Assembly: GCA_034509755.1 (NCBI GenBank)
Contig: CM067541.1
Coordinates: 11,024,001-11,088,000, forward strand
Source of the DNA: Anisodus tanguticus
Taxonomy: Eukaryota > Streptophyta > Magnoliopsida > Solanales > Solanaceae
Length of the DNA: 64,000 nucleotides
Direction: 5' to 3'
The notes beneath the pieces were generated by a model. The model did no database searches. It was not told the origin of the DNA and was given only the letters and a program-made list of their open reading frames with translations. This document shows, one piece after another, positions 35,126 through 46,948 of the stretch (positions are counted from its first letter, which is position 1; each line of letters starts with the position of its first letter). Both the position numbers and the translations under genes were made by a program.

Positions 35126-36929
35126 TATCAAAACACACGTAAACTATCATTTGTTCATTTTTCCTACCCTAATTATCAGAAAGGAAAAATGAAGAAATAA
35201 TAGTTCACGTGTGTGTTGCTAACTAGTTATGATAGTATATGTAGGAAATTCTCACACCTGATAGTTCAGGTAAAGAAACTCAAAAAAATGTGATACTTAA
35301 AGTGTGTTTTTGAACATTTTACTTTTGGGTTTATCATTTCACCACATCTTTTGCATTTTATTAAGAATTTGTCATGCATATTTCACATCTGATCAGTTTC
35401 AACGGTGATTATTTCTGTGAAGTCATTCCTATAATTAATGTTGTGTCATTAAGGTAAGCTGAAAATTTTGAAACTAAAAATTTGTAGAAAAAGAGCTTTC
35501 ATATATGGATGTAAGCCTAAATAAAGGATCAAAATATATAATAATAGTGTTGTTAGCAGTGGGGTAGGGGAGGCTATAACATGGCGCAGAGCTGGAAACA
35601 CCTCAAATAAACAGGTCTAATGTATAATTTTGGGAACATTGTGGACCAATCTATGAAGTCTAATTTCGGTGCTTTTTCTTTTTTTGTTTATTTCTAGCTT
35701 CTATAAATATGCTATTAATCATGATCTATGAATTCCAACTTCCACTCTTAAACCAATTACTAGGACTATCATTCTTGGAGAAAAAAGAAACTTTTTCCAT
35801 CCATTTTATGTGATATTGCTTGGTTTCATCAGAATTTATGTGGTATTGTTTGGCACGAACTTTAGAAAATAAAATAAAATTTTAAATTTGATCTAAAATA
35901 AATCATACAAAAAGTGTCAAATAGTAAACAGATGGTAATGACAAAACGGTAATACTTATTCCCACTCGGTATTTACACCTATCACTGAATGCAAGATAAG
36001 TAGTATCTTTCACACATTTACTTATCACTAAATATGGTTAAATTGCTTTATTTGAGTAAACACTGAATAAGAGTAAATTTTGATCCAAAAAAAACCTTGT
36101 TAGTATTGACCCTCAACAGTTAGGCATGTAAGTCATCAACCAGCTCTCTAAGTTTCAGCCATGTGGAAGCAATTGCTTCTTCGGTTTCAATTTATATAAG
36201 TGATGATATATGGATGTATATGTAATTAAAAATGTTTATTAATTACGCATTATATTAATTAGAGGTAGTAAAAGAAAATAATAAAGTAATGATTGTAAAG
36301 TTTTGTGTGATAGAAAATAAATCACATAAAAGTTTAAAATTAAATAATTTAATAGATTTCAACTTAAAGTTGTGAAAGTTGGATAGAATTTAGAAATGAA
36401 ATGATGTTAAGTTTGAGATTATTTAAGATCGAAAGAATGTTATACAAATTAAAAGAGGAGTAGTAATTTTTAACAATGGGCAAAAGCAATAATCAGTAGT
36501 GATTTTCTTAAGTATTCATTCTACTTGAACCGTAACTCAACGTTATTTGAAGAGTTCTTAGATGCTATCAAATTGAAAATCTAACGGTCTCATAGGAGCT
36601 TGACACTGCTTGTGAAGACATTTGGGAACTCATGACTCATGACATATGTGGAATTGGATGATGTGAATTTTGTGCACATAACTTAGCTAGGTATTTTTTT
36701 TAATAATTGTGATGTCTAGATTAATTTTCGGCATCTCGATTAATTACACGGATAGAGATGAATTCAGAATTTAAATTTGATGGGTTCAACTTTTAAGATT
36801 TAGCGTTAAACTGGTCGCAGTATTAAAGTTATGAGTTCATGTCTAATATTTGTTGAGATTTTAACAGGTTTGTACAAATTTATTTGTATTCTATGTCGAA
36901 AATTATATGTTCTGATGAACTCATAGTCG

Positions 36930-37110
36930 AAAGACTACATATACCCCTGTCATGGGGTACTAGCTATTGTCACCAGCATAGCCGAGTAACTTTATCGACC
37001 AATACTTGAAAGATGTGAAGCAATCACTTAGTATTTTTGCCTTTGCTAGAAATTAAAACCTGAGACTTCACATTTTTCAACTCACTTCATTGATCACTAG
37101 GTTATGTCCT
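36930..37110 (-). mobile_element. degenerate tRNA-derived SINE
   Basis: On the minus strand, aacctagtgatcaatgaagtg and a B-box-like gaagtctcaggttttaattt lead into a body with ggctatgctggtgacaa and ccccatgacagg. The pattern matches SINEs elsewhere in the window in layout rather than in detail. Confidence 0.5.
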
Positions 37111-38306
37111 CGAGTGCATAACTTAGTTGTGTTTTCGTATCTCTTTTACACGTTGTATGATAGTGACATCTATTTAGAGGCAGATGCAGTTTTATAGCGT
37201 CAGATTCATCTAAACCCAGTATTTTCGATGCGAAGTATAAATTATGTGTAAAAACTTGTTAAATTGCAACAAATAGTATATCTGAACTCATAATTTCAAA
37301 AATATAATAGGTTCAATGCAAAGTTAGAACCTATAGAATCTAAATTTTCTATTTGCCTCTACATCGTTTTTCTTTACTAGTTTAATGAAAGTTTATTTTT
37401 GAAAAAAGAAATGTTTGCAAGTTCAAGTTTTGAAAAACTTCGAACAAACACCACCTAAAGTCCTAAACTTCATGGTGTTTAAAAACTGTTTCACATTTTT
37501 ATTACCACTGACCTTTTAGTGAACCTAGTCCCAGAATTGGAACTAAAAGCCAGAAAATTGAACTGTTAACTTAGTATCCTTAAAACTAGTATAGCCCCCA
37601 ATGATAGATTCTATTGATTATTGCCTTCAACGACTTTATAATCAGATACTTTGGTATTGGAAATTAACTTTTTTACCTAACAATTTGGTATTTGAAATTT
37701 ATTGTCCGACTACTTCGAATTTGCGGATTCATTGAAACCAGAAAAACTCTCTCCCAGAATTTTTTAAAAGTTCGAATTTGATACGTAAGGATACAAAAAT
37801 CTCATCTACCCCGGAATGAATAAATTCCCTTTGCTGTCTAGTCTCTATTATAAATGTCAGTAGTGGTATACGTCGAGTTTTTTCCTAAACAAATATTAAA
37901 ATAAGTGAGTCCATCAAGAATCTATTAAGATATTATTAGTCAAAGTTCCAATTCACATGTCAAAGATTCTAATTTCACATAAACATTTAAAAGATCTAAA
38001 AGGTGATCTAGAATATAGATGTTGATCTAAACAAATCAAACCAAATAATGTTAGTTTCTTTTCTCCTTCAAAAATATATATCACCAAGCTATACTAAATC
38101 AAACTACAAATTCATTTTTTTTAGTTTGGCTTGATTTTTCAATTTATCATGAACACCAGTAGTTCCTATCATTCAATTTGAATCTGCATACAGCAACTAC
38201 TGATATATATTCATCCAAAAAAATTAGAACAGTATGTTTAATTTGCTTAAATATTATATATTACAAAATTAATCACTGAGGAAAAAAAAATTTAGAAACA
38301 GAACAA

Positions 38307-39062
38307 TTATATAGCAGCTAATTGAATATCCCCAATTTCAAGTTGAGCAGCAATATCTTCAAGTTGTTTCTTCACACTCATATCAATCAACTTTGATCCT
38401 GAACTACCATACCTTATTGTAAATCCAGCAACAAGCGATTCATCAATCACTGTTTTGATCCTGACATTCTTCGAGCCTGTTAATCGCTGAACTCCTTTCG
38501 CGATCTGCGCCAGGTGTTGCGATTCCAATGTCACCACTGAAGTCACCACAGCAAGCTCAGTGTCCGTAATTGTATTGTATACTTTCTCGAACTCCTTGAC
38601 GATATCCTTGATCAATTCAACTCTCTTCATATCCAGGAGTATGTTCAAGAAATTCGCAACGTGTGGTTGAATGCTTGAGGACGAAACGATCTCATCTACG
38701 AGTTCGCGTTTCTTCTCTAGGCCGACGATAGGGCTTACGAAGAAGTTGTACACTGCTTCGTCGTCGAAAATCTTCTCAAGCTTTTCGAGGTCGGCGGTGG
38801 TTTGTTCTAGAGTTCCGTTGGACTTGGCGACGTCAGCTAGAGCGTTGGCGTAGCTTCCGGCGGCGGAATCCGCCATTTTTGCTCCGAGAGCACCGCCGCC
38901 GCTGCCGCGGTGGGAGATGCGTTTAGAACGGAGCTTGATGGTGAGTTTGGGAAGCTTGAGGCCGCCTGAGAAGGAGAGCTTTGCAACCGGTCCGGTGATG
39001 ATTTGAATCGGCGGCGGTGACCTGGATTGGAAAGTTATCGGAGTCTGTTGTAGTGCCGCCAT
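38307..39062 (-). CDS. ATPD: ATP synthase delta chain, chloroplastic
   Basis: This nuclear gene encodes the delta subunit of the plastid F1Fo ATP synthase. Delta sits on top of CF1 and, with the peripheral stalk, holds the catalytic head still while protons drive the rotor in the thylakoid membrane. The single exon gives 251 residues, a usual length for the plant protein. Residues 1 to about 62 are rich in Ser, Pro, Lys and Arg with few acids, as in a stromal transit peptide. The OSCP/delta domain runs from about 68 (GSYANALADVAK) to the end. Family motifs are QPHVANFLNILLDMKR, LAQIAKGVQRLTGSKNVRIK and the C-terminal LVAGFTIRYGSSGSKLIDMS. The start is the first ATG after a pyrimidine-rich leader. 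No break is seen. Confidence 0.96.
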   Translation of the reverse strand: MAALQQTPITFQSRSPPPIQIITGPVAKLSFSGGLKLPKLTIKLRSKRISHRGSGGGALGAKMADSAAGSYANALADVAKSNGTLEQTTADLEKLEKIFDDEAVYNFFVSPIVGLEKKRELVDEIVSSSSIQPHVANFLNILLDMKRVELIKDIVKEFEKVYNTITDTELAVVTSVVTLESQHLAQIAKGVQRLTGSKNVRIKTVIDESLVAGFTIRYGSSGSKLIDMSVKKQLEDIAAQLEIGDIQLAAI

Positions 39063-39290
39063 TGATCTCGGCGATGAAAATCTCTATGCGCGAGAAGAGA
39101 GAGAGAGAGGAGAGAATAATAATCTGAGAGTGAGAAATGAGAAAAGGGATTATGGAAGGTAATAGACGGTGAAGATTTAATGGGGAAGTAGTGATCGACG
39201 GTGATGAAGGGATAAGATTATCTTTTATTTCCGGTGAAGGATGGCCTCTTATCTGATGGTTTATGGGGATAAGGAGTTGACACGTGTGTA
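39063..39290 (-). promoter_or_regulatory. ATPD leader and proximal promoter with G-box and I-box motifs
   Basis: Reading on the minus strand toward the gene, a G-box CACGTG lies at 39281-39286. GATAAG I-box motifs lie at 39247-39253 (minus), 39268-39273 (plus) and in the palindrome gataagattatc at 39211-39222. G-box plus I-box clusters are typical of light-regulated nuclear photosynthesis genes. A GA-rich tract (39092-39116) lies in the probable leader. I see no classical TATA box at a convincing distance, which is common in such genes. Confidence 0.6.
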
Positions 39291-40527
39291 CTTCACATTT
39301 GATGAGCAACTTTGCAGCTAAATGGAAGGAACAATTTGTGAAATTTGAGAGTTGGACTAAGGTATTTCTCTCACCAATTATTTGTCCTATTAATTTTTAT
39401 TTCAAAATTTTATCACTTCTATTCATTATAAAATCAAATGTAAATTTGTTTAAGTTTAATACATCAACGACCCCTTAGACTTCTTAGTAAATTTTAATTA
39501 GACACTTAAAAATTATGATTTATTTGAATTGGGCACTTGAACACATGATAAAGTGCTCCCGATTAGACATTTTCGATTCAATTTCTTGAAAATCTTTTTG
39601 TGCGTGTCTCAAGTGTACATTACATAGATAAGTTAATCACTTTAAATACGTCACATCTATTAATTATTTGCATTTGCCTCAATAAGTCATAAAACCTCAG
39701 GTTTGTTCTAATTGCGGTTTATGTGTATAAATAATTAAAGAATATGACTTTTATGTGGCTAACTTAAACTACCTAACAGATACTTGAGAATAAGCGCAAC
39801 TTTTTTTTTCTAGGATTTGGAAGTGTCTAATAAGAACATGGTATGACGTGTTCATATGCTCAATTCAAATCAACCATAATTCAGAGTGTAAAAATAAATT
39901 TTACCCCAAATTTAAGAGTTGTCAATGGATTAAGCGTTACTTAAACGTGTTTACTACCAGTACTTGTCTATGGTAGAGATTGAATCGACAAACTTTAAAA
40001 AAATTAACATGTTAGAATCGTTGAATTATATTTGATAGTATAAAATTTTCGGTCATTATTATAATTAGCATAACTGTTTCTTGGGTAATTGCAGCAAAAT
40101 GTCAAGTATATGGTTGAAGACTTGAAAAAAAAAGTATATGGTTAAAGTACATTTATATGACCTCCTTCCACATTGGTAAAAAACGAGAGTCTTGAGCAGC
40201 TTATGAGCTATTATTCAATTCACGACAAGGTCGGAGAAATACCTAAAGATGTTTTTGATCTTCAGTTGTGATTTAAATATTTAATACGAGTCGTGAATTG
40301 AATAATAGCTCACAATTGAATAGCAACATAACATATTAAATCACGTTTAAAGATCTAAAATAAGGCAATGAACGTGACTGAAATAACCCTCGTATTTCAA
40401 CCCCTACTATCCCGATAAGTCCCAAATGGTTATACAAATTTATCCAATGCTTCAAAATACAATTGTAATCACAATTATGAAAAATCAAGGGTCAGTTGTT
40501 AACTTGTTATAGTGGCTTAGAGCATGG
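39291..40527. other. intergenic DNA
   Basis: No gene is supported. The one notable structure is a perfect 23-base inverted repeat at 40204-40226 and 40290-40312. Confidence 0.45.
40204..40312. repeat. perfect 23-bp inverted repeat with 63-base spacer
   Basis: The left arm starts tgagctattattcaattc, and the right arm is its exact reverse complement, ending aataatagctca. RNA from either strand could form a long hairpin. The flanks show no clear target-site duplication. Confidence 0.85.
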
Positions 40528-40535
40528 GGCAAATC

Positions 40536-43500
40536 TAAGGGTGGCCAGTGGGCCTGGACGGCCCGACCCCCGACCCGACCCCGGCCCGAGCCCGCCCCAG
40601 GCCCGCCTAACCCGAGCCCGTCCCGAGCCCGCCCCGAGCCCGTCCCGAGCCCGCCCGAGCCCGTCCCGAGCCCGCCCCGAGCCCGTCCCGAGCCCGCCCC
40701 GAGCCCGTCCCGACCCCGACCCCGCCCGATTTCTCCCCCTTTGCAAATATAACTGTTGCACCAACGGCCATTTTAGATTTTGGCCGTTGGGCAACAACCA
40801 TTTTAGGCCTCCCCCCCTCCCCCAACCCCCCCTACCCCTTAATATTTATTTTTAACCCATAAGTTATTATATTTACACTTTAACCCAATTTTTCAATTAT
40901 AAATAACTCATTTTCTCTTCATCTTTCTCACAAATCTTCCGACAATCTCTCTAATTTCTCAATATATCTCTCTACAAGTCTACATTGTTTGCTAAATATT
41001 CAATTTTATTTATTCATTTGGGAATTGGGAGTGAAGTTGGCAACTAGCTTGAGGATCTTCCATCGAGCAAAGTTTCAATTTTCAACCTCTCGATTACACG
41101 TCGACGTTACGTCGGCGTTTGGTACATTCGTTCTTTCATTAAATTATTATTGTCTGTTTATTTTATTTAGCGCACTTAATTTCATTTACTTTAATTATTT
41201 GTTAGCATATAATTAAAATGGAAGGAATTAGAGGTATGTTTAAGAGTAAGGGTAAGACTTCTTCTAGTAGGGGCAACCAGGGCAAGGGTACTTCATCTAG
41301 TCATCTTATTCCTACACAGGATGATTTTGTTGATACTCAACATTTTCCTACAATACCATTAGATTTAGACGAGGAACTATTTTCTGGAACTCAAGAAGAC
41401 TTTAATTTAGACGATGATCTAGATGATACACCCACTAATGTTGATGACAACACACCCACTAGTGCACCTTCAACTGAAATACCTCCTATTCCCCCTAGTA
41501 TGAGACGAGGTCCAGCAAAACGATCATTAAAATAAGATGCATGGACATTTTTTGATAGGGACGTAGAGAATCAAGTAGCTATATGTAAAATTTGTAAAAA
41601 TGTTTTAAAATTTAAAACTGGAAAAGGTTACGATGGGACGGGGGGTTTAATTAGACACGTAGTAAGTGCTCATCCGGCTAGGTATGCCCAATACCGGGCT
41701 TCAAAATCGGGTGCGCAAACGCCGCTCCATCGGGACAAGGTTCACATACGATCTCGTCCCGGACCAAGTACATGGTCAAATTAACCCTATGACGGGGGAA
41801 ATTGTAGGCTCTAAATACAATAAACATAGAGATGGGGAAGCACTATCAAAATTAGTTGCTCTGGAGGGTTTGCCTTTTTCATTTTCTTCATCTCCCGGTT
41901 TTATTCATTACATTAGAGATATATATAATCCTACTTTTAACGGTTTTCCTAGATCAAGCTTGTTAAGAGAGATGTATTTAAATTCGCGCATGAATATCAA
42001 CAATATTTACGTTTTTCATTATATCATTTTAATGGCAAAGTATCTATCACGTCTGATATAGGTCGTAGTACTAACTGCCATGATTATTTAACTGTAACTT
42101 GTCATTGGATAGATTATAAATGGTCTATGCAAAAATGTATTTTAGCGTATAGGTATATAGATGATAGGCACACTGATACTTTTATTGCAGATAATATTTT
42201 TCAAGTGTGCCATTATTACGGAATAACCGATAAAATTATGACTATTACATTAGATAACGCCTCTTCTAACAATTACGCAATTACAATTTTAAAAAATAGT
42301 TTAACTCCATCTTTTCCAGATCATTTTCATATAAAATGCGCATGCCATATATATAACTTAATTGTAAAGGATGGTTTATCAGTTTTTGAAGACATTCTTA
42401 GTAAAATACAATTTGCTATAAACTTTATTTTTAAAAGTAATAAAGTACAACGTAGAAAAGAATATAAAAAAACTTGTCACGATTGTGGACTATCTTATAG
42501 AAAAATTCCACAAGAAGTATCCACTAGGTGGAATTCTTTATACAAGCAACTACTTGTTGCTTATGACTATAGAAAATCTATAACTTTATTTTTTAACTCT
42601 CATAATAAAAATCCAGCTGATATGATTTTAGATAGTGATTGGGTAAAAATTTCTGAACTTATTGTATTTTTAGAGAAATTTTTTCAAGCAACAAAAGAAT
42701 TTTCCGGTATATATTATCCTACTATTTCAACTATGTTGTTTTATATAACTCTAATATTTTTATTACTTAGTGAATATAAGGAAAAAACTAGCTTATAAGG
42801 CAGCTATTAAAAAAATGTTTGTCAAAAAAAAAATATTTTATTCTTATTCTCACTATTTATATTATTGGTTCTGTTTTAAATCCTACTATTAAAATAGACG
42901 GTACTAAATCACTAATTGAAACTATTTACGATTGTATAGAAGTACTACCACCTCCAAGTCCCAAAAATCTAAATCACCCACCACCTATTGAACAAACTAA
43001 AGAAGAAGTGTTGTCTAGCGTAGAACACCAATGCAAAAAAATATATAGATTTTATCAACAAGAAAATGCTAGTAACTTACCGGCTTCCATACCATCTTCT
43101 TCATCTTCAACACAACCTCACAAAAGACATGTTGTTTCTGCGGCTAGTATTGAAAGCCTTAGAAATAGAATGTGCGGTCGTACCTCTACTACTAACCAAA
43201 TTAGCGAGTTGGATATTTTTGTTTTGCGGGGTTAAATACCGTACCAAGAAGTTATCAATGAAGATGAACATGAAGACTTCTTTGAAATATTTGGAGGGGA
43301 ATGAGAAGACCTTTCCGACACTTTCATTGATGGCCGAGATGTTTTGAACATTCAAGCGTCATCAAGCTGCGTACGAGAGCGCTTTTCGCCGGCAGATATC
43401 AAATAGGAGACCACATACACTCATTAGCCGGAGACAGCTTGGAAATTGCAGTATTATTCAGAGATTGGATACGAGCGGAGCGGAGAAGGTGCGGTCAACC

Positions 43501-44026
43501 GGAGATAAACGAAGAAGACGACGAAAACTACAACGAAATCTTATCCGAAGGTGGTGGAAGCGACGTAGATCAATTTGACCAACAAATACCAATTCCAACC
43601 GAAGAACCACGGGAAATCATCAAGCAATTAGAACAGATTTTTTTGAGAATGTAATTTTTTTAATTGCAATTTTATTATGTAATTTGCAACTTTTGGACAA
43701 CACCACAAAGTTGCAATTTAGATTTTAGACAATTGTATTTGTATTACAAAAAAATCATATGTCTATTAAATAATATAAGAGGCACAAAAACAGCATTGGG
43801 GTGTTTTTATTACACTATCTTGTCTTGTTTATTGAGTTTTTTTTATACATATGTTATTTAGAAAAAAAAAAAAAACAAGGAAAACTCGCCGGACCCCGCC
43901 CCGATACCGACGGGATCGGGATTGGGACGGGACTGGAGCAAGTCCTGCCAGACCCGACCCCGTCAGACCCCGCCACATCCGACCCCGACCCCGTCCGACC
44001 CGAGCCCGGCCCACTGGCCACCACTA
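40536..44026 (+). mobile_element. hAT DNA transposon, copy 2
   Basis: The termini are taagggtggccagtgggcc and, at the right, ggcccactggccaccacta, an inverted pair like that of copy 1. The 8-base target duplication ggcaaatc is perfect (40528-40535 and 44027-44034), so this insertion looks younger than copy 1. The left end holds an array of cccgagcccg and cccgtcccga units (about 40558-40730), the right end cccgacccc units (43890-44010). A TATA-like ctataaat-type word precedes the transposase region, as in copy 1. Confidence 0.93.
41218..43654 (+). pseudogene. hAT transposase of copy 2, broken
   Basis: The protein is the same family as in copy 1. The first part (41218-41535) ends at a TAA just before the BED finger, whose sequence (CKICKNVLKF ... 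LIRHVVSAH) follows in 41536-41680 and is intact across the G run that is shifted in copy 1. The RNase H-like core at 42127-42798 shows TLDNASSNN, the CHIYNLIVK motif and STRWNSLYKQ. A frameshift near 41955-41970 separates it from an upstream piece. Another piece (42819-43235) and the acidic C-terminal tail (43439-43654) lie in other frames, and the dimerisation region near 43340-43400 is shifted. Lesions differ from those in copy 1. Confidence 0.9.
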
Positions 44027-44289
44027 GGCAAATCTACAACACTTAAAAGCTCCCATGCGGCACATGGCCATAACCACTTTAACCTAATAATAAGATCGAT
44101 TTAAGTATAAAAAATACTGGCTTACATTGCTCATTGCGCGGAAGACAATAACTCTAAATTATAGGTCAGTGTTAAAATATAAGAATTGAAAGCTGAAAAT
44201 GTATAGGGTTTCAGAGATTTTTCATTAGATTTTTCTAATATGGATTTCTAAAGATGTGTAATGGGGTCATACATACTTATGGAGTGTTT

Positions 44290-45540
44290 CTCTAATTAAA
44301 AGTATTCATTATAAAATATTAAAAAAATATATCTTTTCACCTTTAAATTTACATCCAAAATTTATTTTAACATTACAACTTTATATACGTTTATGTACCC
44401 CTAATCTAGTACCAAGTGAAATTAATACCACTCTGACATGGCTAAAAGACTGATATACACGAAAAATATGTTACCAACTTTTGGGAAGCACGTGAGGAGG
44501 AAAACATACATTAATATTGGTCCAAAGTATACCCATGTCATCTTTTAATTGGACATAAAATTATTATACTTAATTATGTTTTTCTTACTATTTATTTTCC
44601 GGGTTTCTTTTTCCTTTTTTCACAATCCAATTGTAAAATTCATCTATAATATTGCTACTTTGAATCAGAATATTGCATTTTCTTGCGATTCATGACAAGA
44701 ATTCGTGGGTATCGTAAGAATTAATGTGGAAGAATAACGAGAGTGACCATTTGTCTCCGGCGAGGGCTTCTTGACTCCACCGCCGAAATGGAGAGCGCCG
44801 GCGTCGGACGAGAACCAGAGGTGGCCAAGTCATGTACAGAGTGCTAAAGCTTATAAAATAAAGATTTTCCCAACTGAATTAGAAAATTTCAGTGAAGAAA
44901 TGCTTAATTTCTTGATGAATCATGTAAAATGGGCACGAAAGAGGTGTGAGTTTTGCAGGGTCCTTCAAGCTTTGAAGAGAAAAAATTAGGGTGGAATATA
45001 AGCGGACCAGAAAAGAGGGCTACCTTGTAAGTTCATTGAACCTGGACGTGTTTTGGATTCGGATGCAAAGTAACTTTCAAATTTGTTTTGCCATTAAAGT
45101 GCAGATCTGCCACGGATGGATGTGGAAAAGAAAATGAAGAAGGTTAGGTGATAGTTGCTCTGGTCTTGAAGGCGGTTTATTTAGGTATATATCGCGATTT
45201 ACTGATAATAGTGCTGAGCGACTGAGATTATTATTCAAAAATATTCTAGCATAAGTCGAAAAGTTGAATATAAAAAAATAATAAAAAAGAAGAAGAAAGA
45301 AACTAAAGAAATAATAAAATAAAAATAATGTTATTCACGTGTCATTTGCGTGTATAACACTTATGGACAATACTCTAGGATTGTTTTAGAAAGGGGTATT
45401 AATTTCACTTCATGATAGATTAGGGATTATATAAACGTCCATAAAGTTTAATTACTAAAGTAAATTTTCATTGCAAGTTTAAGAATGAAAAGAATATTCT
45501 CTAAAATATTTAATAATTCTTTGTAGCATGAACATCACAT
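44290..45540. mobile_element. possible Mutator-like element with long inverted ends around a captured fragment
   Basis: The left arm (about 44290-44490) and right arm (about 45330-45540) are imperfect inverted repeats over roughly 200 bases. Matching blocks include tacccctaatctagtaccaagtgaaattaatacc against ggtattaatttcacttcatgatagattaggg, and atacgtttat against ataaacgtcc. Long inverted ends with a noncoding or captured interior are typical of Mutator-like elements. I could not fix the outer ends or a 9-base target duplication, and I see no transposase. Confidence 0.5.
44740..45010 (+). other. gene-like fragment inside the long inverted repeats
   Basis: A GC-richer patch (accgccgaaatggagagcgccggc) contains an ATG at 44788 opening MESAGVGREPEVAKSCTEC before a TAA. 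An overlapping frame (44771-44989) reads on to NFLMNHVKWARKRCEFCR. The composition contrasts with the AT-rich arms and looks like exon sequence, but I recognise no protein family. It may be a captured host fragment. Confidence 0.35.
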
Positions 45541-45925
45541 TTTATTTTTTAAAATGAAGGTCCATTAAATAATTTGTGGCATGATAATGACATTGGTTGA
45601 GAAAGTAGATTAATCTACTTAGCATGATTGTGTACAAATTCCATGTATCAAAGTCATGCTATACTAATTTAACCAAAAACTTTTTATTTTTTCCCTTAAC
45701 CTTATGATATTGCGTAAAATTGATAAGTATTTTTTATCGGTACAGTGAAACTATTTATTCTCAGTGATAACTAAATTGGCCTATCATTAGTGAGAATATC
45801 ACTAAGAGTGAGTTTTATAATCGTGTATACAAGAGAGATAAAAAATTTAATTTGGTACTTTAAATTTTATTATTTTCGTTGTCCTAATTTGTGTAAGGCA
45901 CTATGAAAGAGACAAAAAAAATAAG

Positions 45926-46105
45926 AAAGACTTTCTAAACCTATAAAAAATGCATCCCAGTGCACTAAGCTCCCGCTATGCGCGGGATCCGGAGAAGGAC
46001 CGTAAAGACTTTCTAAACCTATAAGAATTGAAATAAATATATAAATATTTGTGTGATGGAGCGGGATCCGGGGAAGGATCGTAAAGACTTTCTAAACCTA
46101 TAAGA
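45926..46105 (-). repeat. Au-type SINE fragments between three copies of one target sequence
   Basis: The 21-base word beginning aaagactttctaaacct occurs at 45926-45946, 46004-46024 and, slightly shortened at its end, about 46084-46104. Between the first two lies a 57-base SINE piece (gtgcactaagctcccgctat, cgcgggatccgg) on the minus strand. Before the third lies a shorter piece of the same SINE (gagcgggatccggggaagg). Confidence 0.8.
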
Positions 46106-46129
46106 CTTGGGATGACCCAAAGTTTTGAA

Positions 46130-46345
46130 ATATATATATATATATATATATATATTTATTTATTGGTTTGATTCGGTTTGTTTTGGTTTAACACCAAACC
46201 AATCCAAAATGTTATCAGTTTTTTTAAATTTAAAATCAAACCAAGTCAAACTGAGTTGGTTTTCAGTTTATTAAGTCGGTTTGACTCGATTTACCGGTTC
46301 AAATCGATTTTTCGGTCTCATTTGAACACCTCTAAAATGAATATT
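46130..46345. repeat. (AT)n run followed by a decayed hAT-like end
   Basis: A TA run at about 46129-46155 is followed by ggtttgattcggtttg and aaccggttcaaatcgatttttcggt words, then tttgaacacctctaaa. The words resemble the ggtttggtttgg/cccgac ends of the element at 11615-13662. I found no second end. Confidence 0.45.
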
Positions 46346-46790
46346 CTTTTTGATCCGGAGGGAGTAAAAGAATACTTTTGAAATGTATGATCCAAAATAA
46401 ATTTTAAATATTTTTATGGCTATAAATTATCTTATAAAATTAAATATCTTTAAATATAAAAATATACTATTTTTTTGAGACAAATTAATAAAAAAAGTAA
46501 AATAATATTGTTGGACCGAGGGAGTAACAATTATTAGCGTGACATAAACAAGGGGTAGTTGATTGCTCGAGAGGGAAAAGATAAGAAGGCGTGCCCCTTG
46601 ACGATGCTAGCTAGTAATTTATTCAAAGTGTGAGGTTACACCCTCTTTTTTCTATCAACGGAAGTCCACATTTTAGAGAATCTTCTAATTTCCAGAAGAC
46701 TCAAAATAATTAATTTCAAACAAATTTAGTCCTCTCATTTTTTGCCGCGAGAAAATTCAATAAACAGTTACCACCTGTATGTTTTTTAAT

Positions 46791-46948
46791 TATATAAAAG
46801 AGCCCAAGGTGATTTGTATTTATATGCTGACTATATTTAGTTGAAAGTTGAGAGACAACTTGGGCACTGGTCTACTGGTTTTAGCTTGCTGGGTAATTCA
46901 TTGTTCACTATATTTTCATAATCGTTCATCTGAAATAAATTGAATTGA
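46791..46948 (+). promoter_or_regulatory. TATA box and leader of the phosphofructokinase gene
   Basis: A good TATA box, tatataaaag (46791-46800), lies about 150 bases before the ATG at 46949, placing the transcript start near 46825-46835. The leader contains no upstream ATG that would obviously outcompete the start. Confidence 0.6.

Larger units (their letters stand above)
34226..38280. other. intergenic DNA between the SIRE-like element and ATPD
   Basis: No firm gene is seen. It holds a small frame at 34994-35125, MITE-like stretches at about 36750-36925 and 37175-37375 (the latter with agaggcagatgcag and ttgcctctaca ends), and a degenerate SINE at about 36930-37110. The rest is AT-rich. 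Confidence 0.45.

Noticed and set aside
38923..39309. 128-codon minus-strand frame overlapping the start of ATPD
   Set aside because: It reads the ATPD leader and transit peptide in another frame; the delta subunit frame is clearly the real one.
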